A stretch of 64,000 bases of DNA from Oreohelix idahoensis (taxonomy: Eukaryota; Mollusca; Gastropoda; Stylommatophora; Oreohelicidae), in contig JAMPIV010021244.1 in assembly GCA_024509875.1 (NCBI GenBank), forward strand, positions 62,001 to 126,000. Direction: 5' to 3'. Below the pieces are notes generated by a model. The model saw only the letters and a program-made list of their open reading frames with translations. It was not told the DNA's origin and made no database searches. Of this stretch, positions 11,692 to 22,845 are shown one piece after another (the first letter of the stretch is position 1; the number at the start of each line of letters is the position of its first letter). The position numbers were made by a program, and so were the translations under genes.

Positions 11692-12049
11692 AATATTGTC
11701 CTTTGGACATCTTTATGAATAAGCACACATTTCCTTACTAGAATAAGCCAGGGACACCTCAACCAAGTATATTGATGTCCTGGTGATGGAATAATTCAGG
11801 AAAAACACAGAATACTGCAGGAGCTCAAAACACATACGTCCGCACACTTCCAAACACAAGCCGCATTTCTCTTGCAGACGATCACCTCACTTCTGCTTCA
11901 AATTTGTTCACGTCTGCCAGTAAACCATATCGGCATGACGTCACTTCCTTTATTAATAAGTGACCGTATAAAATAAACAGAAAAGGAGCCCTGTTGAGCT
12001 GCCTATTATATCGACATAAATGTTATGAATTTTAATCATAACAACAAGC
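11692..12049. other. No gene recognised
   Basis: No feature supported. Confidence 0.4.
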
Positions 12050-12590
12050 AATCGTGTTGTCACGGGATTTTCTCCCCTTCTTCTGCAGTGATGGTCCAAC
12101 AGTGGCCGTGTAAACAATGAATCGAAAATACCAAATATTGTTGGTGGGAAAAGGAAAGTGAAGAGCACAGAATGAATTACAGGATAGCACAGAAAAATGT
12201 GACGCTCGAGATTATTTTGTCACACATGTGATGTTTCGGAACAATTTCTCAACAGCATGAGATGCATACGGTTTTTGGACAATAAACAAACAGAGGATAT
12301 GTTTCCAACTGATTTTACACACAGGACAAACATTGTTAGGTGATGTGATAACAGCAACGACTTGTTTAGCGGTGATTTACTAATATCAACAACATGTTGT
12401 GACGGTATTGCCTTCCCTGCTTTGCAGTAGTGGTCCAACAGTGACCAAACTCAAGAGTATCTAATATAGGCTTCAATGGAGTCTATTTGTATACAAGATT
12501 ACTCTTGGCAGAAATGTAGATAGAAGAGTAGTAAAGCTTCTATCACATGGGAGTCTTCACAAGAAATTCAGGTAAGCGAAAACAATGCTG
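12050..12590. repeat. Dispersed repeat family R (GGTCCAACAGTG..ACTCTTGGCAGA)
   Basis: The blocks TTTGCAGTAGTGGTCCAACA, GTGACCAAACTCAAGAGTAT and ATTACTCTTGGCAGAAATGT occur in order at 12420-12530. A related partial block is at 12055-12115. The same order recurs at 43194-43340 and 59977-60140. I could not identify ends, a tail or a coding part, so the class is unknown. Confidence 0.65.
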
Positions 12591-12749
12591 GCTGTCGCTA
12601 AGCACGTTAATTATGTAACCTGCCGACCACTTTTTTGAAGAATTTAAGCACTTATTCATCAGCTCGTTAAGCTCCCACCCCTGACTTACTCAGTGGAATT
12701 CTCTTATTCAAGTATAGCTTTGTTTAAAATGTGTGTAGTAATCGACTGA

Positions 12750-13641
12750 GACAAACATTCATTCATCATTCGTAACCTTCTACTCCCAAAGGAGCATAGG
12801 CCTTCAACAAACACATGCCAAGTCCTCCTGTCACGTGCCATCATCTCAAGTTCTTTCCACGTTCTCCTCATCATTTTCACCTCTGTTTCCATCTCACTTC
12901 TCCATGTGCTTCTTGGTCTACTTCTGCATCTCTTGCACTGGGGGTTCCAGAACAAGGACTGCCCTGTAATGCTATCAGCAGGTTTCCTCAGTGTGTGTCC
13001 TATCCATCGCCATCGGCTTCTTTTCATCTCTTGTTCCACTGGCACTTGTCTAGTTCTTGTCCTCAGTTCCACGTTGGTAACCTTGTCATACCATTTTAAT
13101 CCCTCTATTCTACGCAAGCACCCATTTATGAAAGTCTGTAGCTTTTTGGTAGTTGTCTTTGTTGTTCTCCATGTCTCAGAGCCATACAGTAGGACTGACT
13201 TCACATTTGAGTTGAAGATTCTTATTATCGCGTTGGATCCGATTTCTCTTGATCTCCATATATTTCCCAATGCAATGAAAGCTCCTCTTGCTTTTTGTAT
13301 TCTTAATTTGATATCACTGTCTGTCCCTCCAACTTTGTCTATATTACTGCCAAGATATGTGTACGATTCTACATCTTGTAGTGGTGTTTCTTCAAGTTCA
13401 ACCCTGTTATCATTACCTGCATTTATTCTCATTATTTTTGTTTTTCCCTGTGCATTTTCAGACCCAATTGCTGTGACCTCTCATAGAGTGTTTTCAATTT
13501 GTCCTGCATCTGATTACGGTTATGGGACAGAAGAGCCAAGTCATCAGCAAAATCCAGATCATCCAACTGCTTAGTCAGAGTCCACTGGATTCCATTTCTG
13601 TTGTGTGTTGTCAATGATTTCATAACCCAGTCTATTGCTAG
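12750..13641 (-). pseudogene. RTE-like LINE A, 3' half (RT end and C-terminal domain)
   Basis: On the minus strand this part starts within the RT (LAIDWVMKSL at the insertion edge), then LDDLDFADDLALLSHN with the catalytic FADD, then YTYLGSNID, VLLYGSETW, RRIEGLKWYDKVTNVE, RWRWIGHTLRK and WKELEMMARDRRTW. That series is typical of the region after RT in RTE-like elements. A GAATGAATG-type tail (complement near 12750-12765) marks the 3' end. One frameshift (near 13432) is visible. The 5' half lies at 16455-18803, beyond a nested solo LTR and SINE. Confidence 0.85.
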
Positions 13642-16064
13642 TGTCGTGAATTATTCTAATCCCCATATATAAATTAAATCGTAAATGCAAAGCCTAACAA
13701 ATAAATTTAATAAAAGGAAAGAAGAATGGTAAAGAACAGTGCTGTCACAATGACTGTACTCGAAATCCCCCTTGTTTTCTACTTCGTCTGCGAATTGTAA
13801 CGCTTTCACGTTGATAGTAAAAGCCTACTGTATTATTACCCGCTTTCTTCAATGAAACGTGTACTGTATTTCTTGGAAAAACCTTGAGATACGCAAGCTG
13901 ATCAATGACCTAAATTTAATATTTCATTCATTCCATTTTATACACGGCGTAACTAAAAGACAGATGGACTAAAGGATAGAGAGAAGGGAGAGGCAGAAAG
14001 CAAGGACACATGCAACACTAAACACGCGTCGCGCGATACACAATTGCTGCCATCACGCGTGTAAGGCCACATGCACTAACTTTATTTCAAATCGACAGTG
14101 ATAAAATTCACTACCCATACCAGAGTTAGGTTTTAAAATCCTGAAAAACGCTTATTGGGAATTATGACATTATACCGGTTTACGTTTGAAAACATGACAG
14201 TACCCAGACACCCTCAAGTTTGGAAGTGAGAAGGTAGTAACAGCACGACTATCCTAGAAGAAAATGCATATTGGCCCCATTAAATTCGTATATTTGGGTT
14301 CCTTAGGGTTTGCTGACAAAGAATATGTAAAACGTTACGCAAATAGTCTAGGAATTACCAAGTTATGGCCAAAATAAAATAGTGGGGGTGCCTGACAGCA
14401 TGAAATCATTTCTGCTCATAAAATTTTTTTATAACGTGTTTGAAAAAAACATTACGTTACGGAAATAGCCTACCATGTTAACTCCTATTTGATTGGAGCG
14501 CAACAAATGTAAGACTAAACACGATTGGTCGGGCTATAAATACTATCTTGTGTTGTCAGGGGAAATCGTGAAAAGGGGTACTTTTTTGAAAAGATGTGTA
14601 GACATGGTTTGATTGGGTAGAGCTGCGAATATACTCAATTCAGAGCGTCTGTTCCTTGCCACATCTTGTAATAAACCTACTAAGAAGCAGTGCGTTGAGC
14701 ACCAGTGTATATATTTTTTATAAAATAAAGCCTGGGACATCGGCAGATCGGAGTTGTGCTATATTCATTGCCAGTCAACGAAACTGTTTATTATTTCCAT
14801 GAATTGTGGTAAGCTTGAAATATTCAATATTTTTAAATGAAAATTGAATGTAAATTGATAAATTATGTCTGTATATATGTGTGGTTCAGTAGCGAACATG
14901 ATGTAAAGCCTATAGTGCTCCAGCCTGAACAGAAGGTGTCGGAGGAAAGTAAAACTGCATGGAATGGCCAAACAGTACACTGACACCTAGATTATTAACT
15001 AGAAAGAAATAATGCTGGAATTGCAGAGGCGTAGTAACCATTAGGGAGGGAAATACTGGTATAAAGTATTTCAGATGAAGCTGACAGTTGGCCTAACGCT
15101 CTGAACTCAATGTTTGTGATGTATTGTGCTCAGTGTAGAAATAGAGTAAAAATTAGTTCTGACGTAGAAGGTACAACCTTCTTGTTTCAGGGACCGTGGT
15201 CTTAAAGTTATTGAGCAGCACCTGGTCAGAGCTTTGCTGAAGCCAGAGGTGGACAGCATACTCCTTGGTCCATATAGCAACCAGTGGGGTGGCTCCAGAA
15301 CTCATTAAAGTAATCGAGCAGAGGAGTCTTTTACTGCAGTCATCACTCAAGATAAGAGAGTGTGGCCATGGAGCTCAACATTATGTACCCCCATCTTAAA
15401 ATGACATTGTCAAATAAAATTAAGAGGGGAATTTAATTGTTTTAATACCAGGAACTGAGAACATCTCCAATACTAGTTCCAATAGAAACAAACTATTGAA
15501 GTCATGATGACAAATACCAACAGAGCTTGAACAAAACAAAACCAGTATTACCTCATATTACCACTACACAACTGACACACATAGGATACCATTAATAATA
15601 TATGTCACTACAAGAATCATATTAATAAATTCTGTACATATAACTTGTAATTAAAATTGATTGTGATTCCTGGTTCCCTTTGTATTTGAATCAGGACACA
15701 TATACATTCATGACAGCACTGAATACATATTGTTATTTGAAAAGTTATCAGTGACTCCTTTAAGATATCCTCTTAGAGTGTTTTATGTATGTGAGTGTCA
15801 CAGTGTTGTCAAGTGTGGTGGAATAAATTAAATTGTTTATCTGTCTGTTGTTGTTATGACTTACCCTTCATCATACACATACCCTAGACATATAACGTAG
15901 TCATCACACTATTCCAGAATAATTCTGACTGAGGTATACATATGTGGCAGCAAGTAAGGTTATCTATAATACACTACTCTTATTAGATATAGATACCTTC
16001 ACAGCTGATCTCAGTCAGTACACTAATTTCCCTATAAATATTTATAACATCCCACTTTACCACA
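13642..16064 (+). mobile_element. Solo LTR of the Gmr1-type family, third subfamily
   Basis: It starts TGTCGTGAATTATTCTAATC and ends CCCACTTTACCACA, matching both ends of the LTRs of E1 and E2 over its length. At 2423 bp it is longer than those (2031-2067 bp), mainly because of about 350 bp extra near 14811-15170. It has no internal element sequence, so it arose by LTR-LTR recombination. The core promoter TATAAATA (14535-14542) and AATAAA (14724-14729) are kept. It is visibly more diverged than the LTRs of the two larger elements. Confidence 0.85.
14535..14542 (+). promoter_or_regulatory. LTR TATA box (solo LTR)
   Basis: TATAAATA preceded by GATTGGTCGGGC, the same block found in E1 and E2 LTRs. 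AATAAA follows 189 bp downstream, the spacing expected for a short R region. Confidence 0.6.
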
Positions 16065-16411
16065 GCTAGTGGAGCCGCGCTAGCGTAGTGGTTACAACAC
16101 CGCTCTGGCGACCGGGTGATACAGGATCAAACCCGGGCGACGGCATTTGAGGATTTTTCGTCGACCGGGATTTGGACTGGATTAACTCGAGACCTGGCGA
16201 GGACATTTGAAGGAGTGTCGTCGACCAGGGACTGGCGGCTCCTGAGCCGACCCAGCTGCAATGGGTACCTCCGAAATCGGCGAGTATTTGCCTGAATGGC
16301 GAGGGACACCTGTCTCTGTACAAGAAATAAAGGGATACTCACGTAAAATCAATGTCAGGTTAGACATAAAATAATAACCTGAGATTTCGCCTCGAGTATT
16401 AGCGGGCGAAC

Positions 16412-16445
<34 letters not shown>

Positions 16446-16454
16446 ACAGCTAGT
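16059..16454 (+). mobile_element. tRNA-derived SINE with poly(A) tail and 12-bp TSD
   Basis: The SINE is 16071-16442, flanked by ACCACAGCTAGT (16059-16070 and 16443-16454). The TSD spans the solo LTR's last bases plus the LTR's own TSD, so the SINE arrived after the LTR. The head has GTAGTGGTTACAAC (A-box region) and GGATCAAACCC (B-box). A run of about 30 A ends it. The long intact tail suggests a young insertion. Confidence 0.9.
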
Positions 16455-18803
16455 AAGGAAAGAAATGGAGACAAGAGGCATCCCTGTCACACTCCTGTTC
16501 TTATCCCAAACGGTTCTGTAAGCTGTCCTTCGTGAAGAACTCAGCATGTCATGACTTCATGTGTTTTCTTTATTAAATTAATGATCTTCAGGGGAACTCC
16601 ATAATGCCTCATCAATTTCCAAAGTGATTCTCTGTCTACACTGTCAAATGCCTTTTCGTAGTCCACAAATCCGATGTATAGTAGTGAATTCTATTCCAGA
16701 CATTGTTCAACTATTATTCTCAAAGTGGCTATCTGGTCTGTACATGATCTGTTTTGTTGAAAACCTGCTTGATCATCTCTCAGTTTCTTGTCTATGGACT
16801 CTTTTAATCTCTCAAGGATAATCCTGTTTAATACTTTTCCTGGCACTGATAGTAACATTATTCCTCTATAATTTGTGCACTCTTGTAAATTTTCCTTCTT
16901 ATGCAACTTAACCAGATATCCTTCCTTCCATTCTGCTGGTATCTCTTCCTTTTCCCAGACTTTACCAAGTAATTTATATAACATCTCTGTAGCCGTGTCG
17001 ATATCTGCTTTGATTGCCTCTGCTGGAATGCCATCAGGTCCAGACGCTTTTCCATCTCTTAGAAGCTTTATGGTTTTCTTTATTTCTTCCTTCGTTGGTC
17101 TTTCACCGTTAATTTGTAGCTTTTCTTCTGCTGGCTGGATGTCCGGGGGTTTTGTGGAGCTGGTCTATTGAGAAGGTCCTCAAAATATTCTGTCCACCTC
17201 TTCATTTGCTCTTGTATATTGCTGAGCAGTTTTCCATTCTTGTCTTTTATGAAGCAACTTGTTTGCTTGTATTTCCCTGTTAGCTTCTTTGTGCTGCTAT
17301 ACAGTTCTCTCATATTTCCTTTGGCTGCAGCATCTTCTGCCTCTCTTGCCAACTCCTCAGTATACTTCCTCTTGTCTCTTTTGATACTTCTTTTTACTTC
17401 TTTGTTTGCTTCTGTGTACACTTCTTGAGCCTTGGCTTTGGAACTTCTGGTTTTGCTTGTGTTTAAATCTGCTTTCTTGTTTTTCCTGTCTTTTATCTTA
17501 TTGGTGGTTTCTGTTGTTATCCATGCTTTTTGTTGTCGTTCCCTTTTCCCCAGTATTTTTTCACATGTCTCATTCCATACAGTTTTGATTTGCTGCCAAT
17601 AGTCTTCTGTATTCTCTACATCTTCCAGCTGTTGGAGCACTTGGAATTTGTTGGATTTTGTGACAGCAAATTTGTCTCTTGTTTCTTGATTTCTTAGATG
17701 TCCTACATTAAATTGTTGTCTATAATTTTGCATTGTTGCATATCTCTTGAGTTTCATTTTTACTTTGGCTATCAGAAGATGGTGATCTGATGCCACATCT
17801 GCTCCTCTATATACCTTTACATCCTGCAATGATGATCTAAACTTCTTGTTTATGCATATATGATCAATCTGATTTTCTGTTCTATGGTCTGGTGATATCC
17901 ATGTTGCCTTGTGTATTCTCTTATGTGGAAACATGCTTCCTCCTATAGCCAGTTGATTTGAAGCACAGAGGTTTGAGAATAGTTCCCCATTTTCATTCAT
18001 TATTCCTAGCCCATGTTTTCCCATGACTTCAAAGCCGGTGTTGACTGTACCTATCTTTGCATTCATGTCACCCATCAAAATTGTGATGTCTCTTCTTTTT
18101 ACTTTTTCCATAATTTCCTGTATTCTAGTATAAAATGCTTCTTTCACAGACTCTTCTTTGTCATTAGTTGGTGCATAACATTGGATGACATTTACATTTA
18201 TTTTCTTTTTAGCTGTTTTAAAAGTAGCTGTTATTATTCTGGGTCCAACAGCTTCCCATTCAATGAGTGCTTTCTGTGCTTCTTTAGATAACATAAGAGC
18301 TACCCCTTCACTGTGGTGTGAACTTTCGTCTTCATGTCCTGAGGACAGCACCAATTCACCTGTGATGAGTTTCTTCTTGTCTACCCCCTTCCACTTTTCT
18401 TTCACACATTCCCAGAACCTCGATTTTATATTCCCGCCTTTCTGCTGCTACTTGTGCCACTTTCCCTTGTTCGTTTAATGTCCGAACATTCCAGGTGCCA
18501 AATCTGGAAGTTCTAGAAGAAAGAAGGTTAGTCAGTAACACAGACTCCTTTCGGCTTTCTCTGTGTTGCATCATACACCTCCCTGCGAGAGGACCTTCCC
18601 CTATCTTGGATGGCTGTGTTTTATTTTCTTTAATTGACTTGTTCATGTTTGTTGAAGTTTTTTGTGGTTTAAATTTTTTACAGGATGGGGTAACCGGCCC
18701 CATGCCCAACCCTCCTTAGTCGCTTTCTATGACATGCTTGGCAGGGAACAGTGTTACTATTCTGTGCTCCCTTTTCGGGCCCCGGTAACACACGGGTGTG
18801 AGA
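16455..18803 (-). pseudogene. RTE-like LINE A, 5' half (endonuclease and RT start)
   Basis: Minus-strand frames give an APE-type endonuclease and the first RT blocks. Endonuclease: FGTWNVRTLNEQGK (about 18.5 kb), ILMGDMNAKIG, ENQIDHICINKKF and VASDHHLL (SDH, catalytic His). RT: NYRGIMLLSVPGKVLNRII, DDQAGFQQNRSCTDQI and GFVDYEKAFDSVD. Three frames are needed (18356-18709, 17080-18405, 16691-16984), so at least two shifts exist. With the nested insertions removed, the LINE is about 3.2 kb, a usual full length for RTE elements. The 5' end (to 18803) is a conserved head reading ACACCCGTGTGTTACCGGGG on the minus strand. Such copies are often mis-annotated as craniofacial development protein 2-like. 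Confidence 0.85.
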
Positions 18804-20680
18804 CAAACATGCAGTAACTTTAAAATGATCAAATCGAAGTTAATTTGGTAACATTACAAATAACAAAATTTAATTATCACTTTAGTTTTAATTAACAGTT
18901 TGAAAATAATTTGAAAAGTTATGGATAAAGAAAAACTATCATCCTCATATTTGGGGATTGCAAAAATGGTAAGAAAGTTCAGATGGCAGCATATATTTGA
19001 ACTTAGCTGCCAATGACGGTTCTGTCTTTTTACACTGATCACTCGTCTCTGGTCAAGGTTGTCGGGTGTAGCTCGTCTCTGAGAAACTTAAAGGAAAGTC
19101 TACACAGTGTTCTTTGTCTTAAAGCGTAAGCCACTGATCCCGTCTTGTTCCAAAAATAGTACGTTCTGCTGGTACCACCAATAACTGTGATAGAAGAATA
19201 GAAAAGAACGCTTTTCTGAGTATGGCGTTCTCCGACACGGTTATATGTCCCCCTGTTCTATTTCACCATCACACTTAACTCAGAGTTTACCCTCGATGAG
19301 AATTAAATTTAATCCCTCGGGATAAAACTTCCTTTACATTTAAACTGAATAGCTTTAGCTTTACAGTGCATTTAAATGGAAAAGGTTAAACGTACAGATA
19401 TAATATGTTTTACATTTACATCTCCACTGTTTGAAAAGTGTTCACAATATAAATTCATTCATGTTTCATTTACATTTACACTTGTGGAAAAGTTTGAAAC
19501 TTCTATTAATTAAAATGAATATTTTCCCATGGACATTTACACTGGTTTAAAGCGTGAGACCTTACATTAAATTTAAAGTGAATATGTTTATAGGGACATT
19601 TACACTGCTTTGAAAATGTAAGTCTTATGCTTAGAATGGACATCATTTCTTTTCATCTTTCCCTTCCTGATCCATAGGGAACCTGGAACTACTTTATGCT
19701 TTTAGTTCTCTTTACGAAACTACCAATAAAGCAATCACCAGCCCGTGCAGTGGTGGTTCATGAATCATCATTCAATACGCTGACTTTGACATCCAATAGC
19801 GAGTTTCACACAATAAAATTCACATTGTAATATATACATATATATGTTAGTTCACATGTTAGTAATAAAATATGAAATGTATATCCAACTTATGCCAATC
19901 CTGGCGACAGACTTGTCGCACAGATGAATAAAAGAGACGAATCGTTCTCTTACAACATGTGTCTGGGATTTCTTTTAATTTTAATTTAGATTGTCCCTTC
20001 TGACTCCATGTTTCTTCAATTTCCTAGTCCCGGTTGTTCCTTATTAAAATTTAAAAGAGATTTCTTGTGCTTTATAAGTCTTATCTGGTTCTCCAATAAA
20101 AGGTCCGGATAACAATTAGGAATTATGAATCTAGTTCTTCCTCTGGCGAAGGTCTGATGTCTTGGCGAGCGTGCAAATCACAGAGAAATAAAACTGAAAT
20201 TGTCAGCCTATATTCCCTCCAGTGATGTTATGAATCTAATCAGAAAGATCCAATCATTTCAAATCATGCAGGATAGGCTGTGATATTTCAAAATAGTCCC
20301 ACGTGAAATAAGGTGCGTGCCTGCAAAGGTCACGTATTACCATATATGGACATCTGATGCCTTGTATACACTCTTACAAACACATTTGTAGACTCATATT
20401 GTCTAAAATGTAATAAATCCATGATTACTTTTTTTAAACAAGTGACCGGAAGCGATTACATCACATTTGTCTGCCCACATGTGACGCACAGACAGTAATT
20501 AATCTCGTTATTTGTCGTATGAGTGCGCAAACCCCGGGTATTATCGGTGAATTAAGCCGATAGCGTAGACCGATGTAAGTTTTAGTCGGCTGCGCCTATA
20601 ACCACAAATCTGGGTAGCACTCCTTGCAAATTTGACATTTATCACCTGCAGGGCGATTTGATAAAATCACATATCTGCTA
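18804..20680. other. No gene recognised; weak repeats
   Basis: AT-rich sequence. Between about 19340 and 19640 the block GACATTTACACTG with AAAGTGAATAT-like text recurs three to four times in degraded form. Nothing here is supportable as a gene. Confidence 0.4.
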
Positions 20681-20799
20681 CTTAGCAGACAAATAAAGAA
20701 AGAAAGAAGGAAAAGTGCGATAATTGACAGCACCTAATAAAAATCAGTACCACAAATGTACCGATACTGCCGGAGAGAACTAAAGATCGATAGAGGTCG

Positions 20800-21015
20800 C
20801 CCCATTTCGTCACACATGTATAATGGTGATTTAGTAACAACAACGACATGTATAGTGATGATTTACTAATATCAACAACATGAGTAGTGGTGATTAGCTT
20901 GCAGCAAAGGTATATTTTAGGAAGTTTCGCAGTGACATGTTTAGAGATGTTTTGCAAAGAAAAGAGTGGTGATTTACTAGCAGCAACGACATGTTTCATG
21001 GTGATTTATCAAAAG
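20800..21015. repeat. Degenerate tandem repeat
   Basis: TGGTGATTTACTAGCAGCAA and AACGACATGT-like units recur four to five times. The same text appears at 12345-12400, next to repeat family R, so it may be a part of that family. Confidence 0.55.
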
Positions 21016-21426
21016 TAGTGACATGCCGGTATTTCATAAGCATATTTTAAAATTACATAGCCTTAGGAGGTGTACAGGCTTCAAAGAAAATTACATCGAA
21101 ATGCGTGATGCAAGCCCGCACTTTTGAGCGCGAGCATGTGTGAATATGAGATATGAGGCTGTAAAATGATATTCATAAAGCGAAGATGAAAGAAAGATAG
21201 ATTCGGCTTCGTGACATTATGTGACACGTTTCCCGGGGCTAGAGTTTACAGAGATAAAAATATATTGCATAAATCGTTATTAAACCGAGCGCCTTCAGGT
21301 ATGGTTGTGTGTGAATGATAAGAGGGATGTAGGCAGCTGTACGTTCATTGTGTGAGTCATCGTGGGGATTTTTGTATGTATGTCTCCAGGTATCTGTGAT
21401 CTTGGTCCGTTATTTAATCTCTCTCT

Positions 21427-21444
21427 CCCCCCCCCCCCCCCCCG
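21427..21444. repeat. Poly(C) tract
   Basis: An uninterrupted run of C. Its length in the assembly may be unreliable. Confidence 0.9.
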
Positions 21445-21616
21445 GATTTTTACTCTCTCCGTTTTGACGTTATTCCATTTTGTCTTTCGTGCAGTGAGCG
21501 TGTTTTGCCTTTGGGTTTATTTTCGTTTTTTTTTCTCAGTTTTTTTTTTTTCTTTTTCAATATCATGTTTTTTTTGCAAGTTAATTTCATGTATCATTCA
21601 TGTTATGTTGCGCTCC

Positions 21617-22075
21617 TTCATAAGCCCAGAGCCACCAGCGTAGCCGGGGCCACTTGCAGGAAGCCTGCGCCAATCATTCACATGCTCCTGCTGCAGTAGC
21701 TTCTGTGTCAATTTGTATGACATGATGAAGTTGCCAGCCTCATGCACATGCTTATATTAGTCGCCTGGTACGACATGCCTGACGGTGCAGTAGTACTATT
21801 CTATCTCTGACTGTTGTTGCAGGTGTAGGCTTTAAGTCAATATATCCCACGGTAAACAAGTCCTGTCATGTTCTACACCAGACTTTGCTATCCCACACTT
21901 GCCTTGGGATGTGTATATTTGGTCACACACACACACGTAGTGAGTTTTAGTTTCCGCACATGAATGTGCTCCGGCAGTGTTGTTTTCTATATCAAGTTAC
22001 TTTACATGATTGAGGTTGCCAGACCCATGCACAACCTAAAATTAGTTGCCTCTTACAACATGCTTGAGGGAACAT
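21617..22075 (+). repeat. Dispersed repeat family Q, two copies
   Basis: 21617-21790 holds CAGGAAGCCTGC, TTGCCAGCCTCATGCACA and TTAGTCGCC..TACGACATGC in order. 22003-22075 repeats the last two blocks. Full relatives in the same orientation are at 25815-25985 and 31033-31187. The last block resembles part of the 5' head of LINE A, so the family may derive from LINE 5' ends. Confidence 0.6.
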
Positions 22076-22394
22076 TCAGCTTATTCTTTTCTCTGAGATT
22101 ATCCCGCATCTTATACAAGTGTAACAAATCATAAATGAAAGTACAAGTCCTCAAGGATGTTAATGTGGAGTGTTTACCAGTAACGTTTGCTAACTGGGAC
22201 ATGACTAACCATCTGGGTAAGTTGTTACAGCCTGGTAACTTTGACGATGAGCTGTTTCTACTCCTGCTTGTCAAATTTGACAGACGAGTTGTTCAAAGTG
22301 ATGTCTCACGCCGACACAGGTCTCAGCTGCATGATCTCCTACCGTTTCGTTTTTAATCTTTGATAGAAAACAGCTGGAGAACTTTCTCATGGTT

Positions 22395-22612
22395 CTTGTA
22401 TCAGCTTGTCACTTGTGTCATCATTCTTGTATCAGCTTGTCAGTTGTGTCATCATTCTTGTATCAGCTTGTCACTTGTGTCATCATTCTTGTATCAGCTT
22501 GTCACTTGTGTCATCATTCTTGTATCAGCTTGTCACTTGTGTCATCATTCTTGTATCAGCTTGTCACTTGTGTCATCATTCTTGTATCAGCTTGTCACTT
22601 GTGTCATCATTC
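22395..22612. repeat. Minisatellite, 31-bp unit, seven copies
   Basis: CTTGTATCAGCTTGTCACTT begins each unit, at 22395, 22426, 22457, 22488, 22519, 22550 and 22581. The copies are nearly identical, one having CAGTT for CACTT. The units are contiguous with no spacers. Confidence 0.95.
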
Positions 22613-22632
22613 TTTTACAGTCCATATTATTG

Positions 22633-22845
22633 CATCAGGGCGTCCGATTGGCAGAGTGGTTAGAGCGCTGGTCTCTCGCGGCAAAGGTGTCGGGTTAGAA
22701 TCACGGTACCAACACGCTCCAGTCTACCCAGCTGTAAATGGGTACCTGACTCTTTGAGTTAGGGATTGAGAAGGCACTGGGAAGAGAGCTGGTGACCTCA
22801 CCTCTCGATGCTGGACCTAGTATGGTGAAGTCTCTGTCGTAAAAA
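22633..22845 (+). mobile_element. tRNA-headed SINE
   Basis: GATTGGCAGAGTGGTTAGAG (A-box region) and GTCGGGTTAGAATCACGG (B-box region, degenerate) are spaced as in a Leu/Ser-type tRNA. The body CTCCAGTCTACCCAGCTGTA and GACCTCACCTCTCGATGCTG is shared with 5716-5890. The 3' end is not certain, and I saw no clean TSD. Confidence 0.65.

Larger units (their letters stand above)
13637..16069. repeat. 5-bp TSD of the solo LTR (GCTAG)
   Basis: GCTAG is at 13637-13641 and at 16065-16069, directly outside the LTR. A 5-bp duplication is usual for LTR-retrotransposon integration. Confidence 0.85.

Noticed and set aside
12560..12575. Possible host exon donor (AATTCAGGTAAGCG)
   Set aside because: The site lies in dispersed repeat family R, which has a similar sequence at 60.1 kb. 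No acceptor or open frame fits it.
16455..18803. Host gene resembling craniofacial development protein 2
   Set aside because: The similarity comes from the LINE-derived endonuclease that is often given that name. RT motifs and a LINE tail follow in the same unit.
22135..22356. 73-residue plus-strand frame (MKVQVLKDVNVECLPV start)
   Set aside because: An opposite-strand frame of equal length overlaps it, there are no splice sites or family motifs, and it abuts a minisatellite. It is not supportable as a gene.
22395..22612. CRISPR-like array of 31-bp repeats
   Set aside because: The repeats are contiguous with no spacers and lie in a eukaryotic intronic or intergenic setting. It is a minisatellite.
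22360..22757. Overlapping frames with VIILVSACHLC repeats
   Set aside because: Read-through of the 31-bp minisatellite into a SINE.
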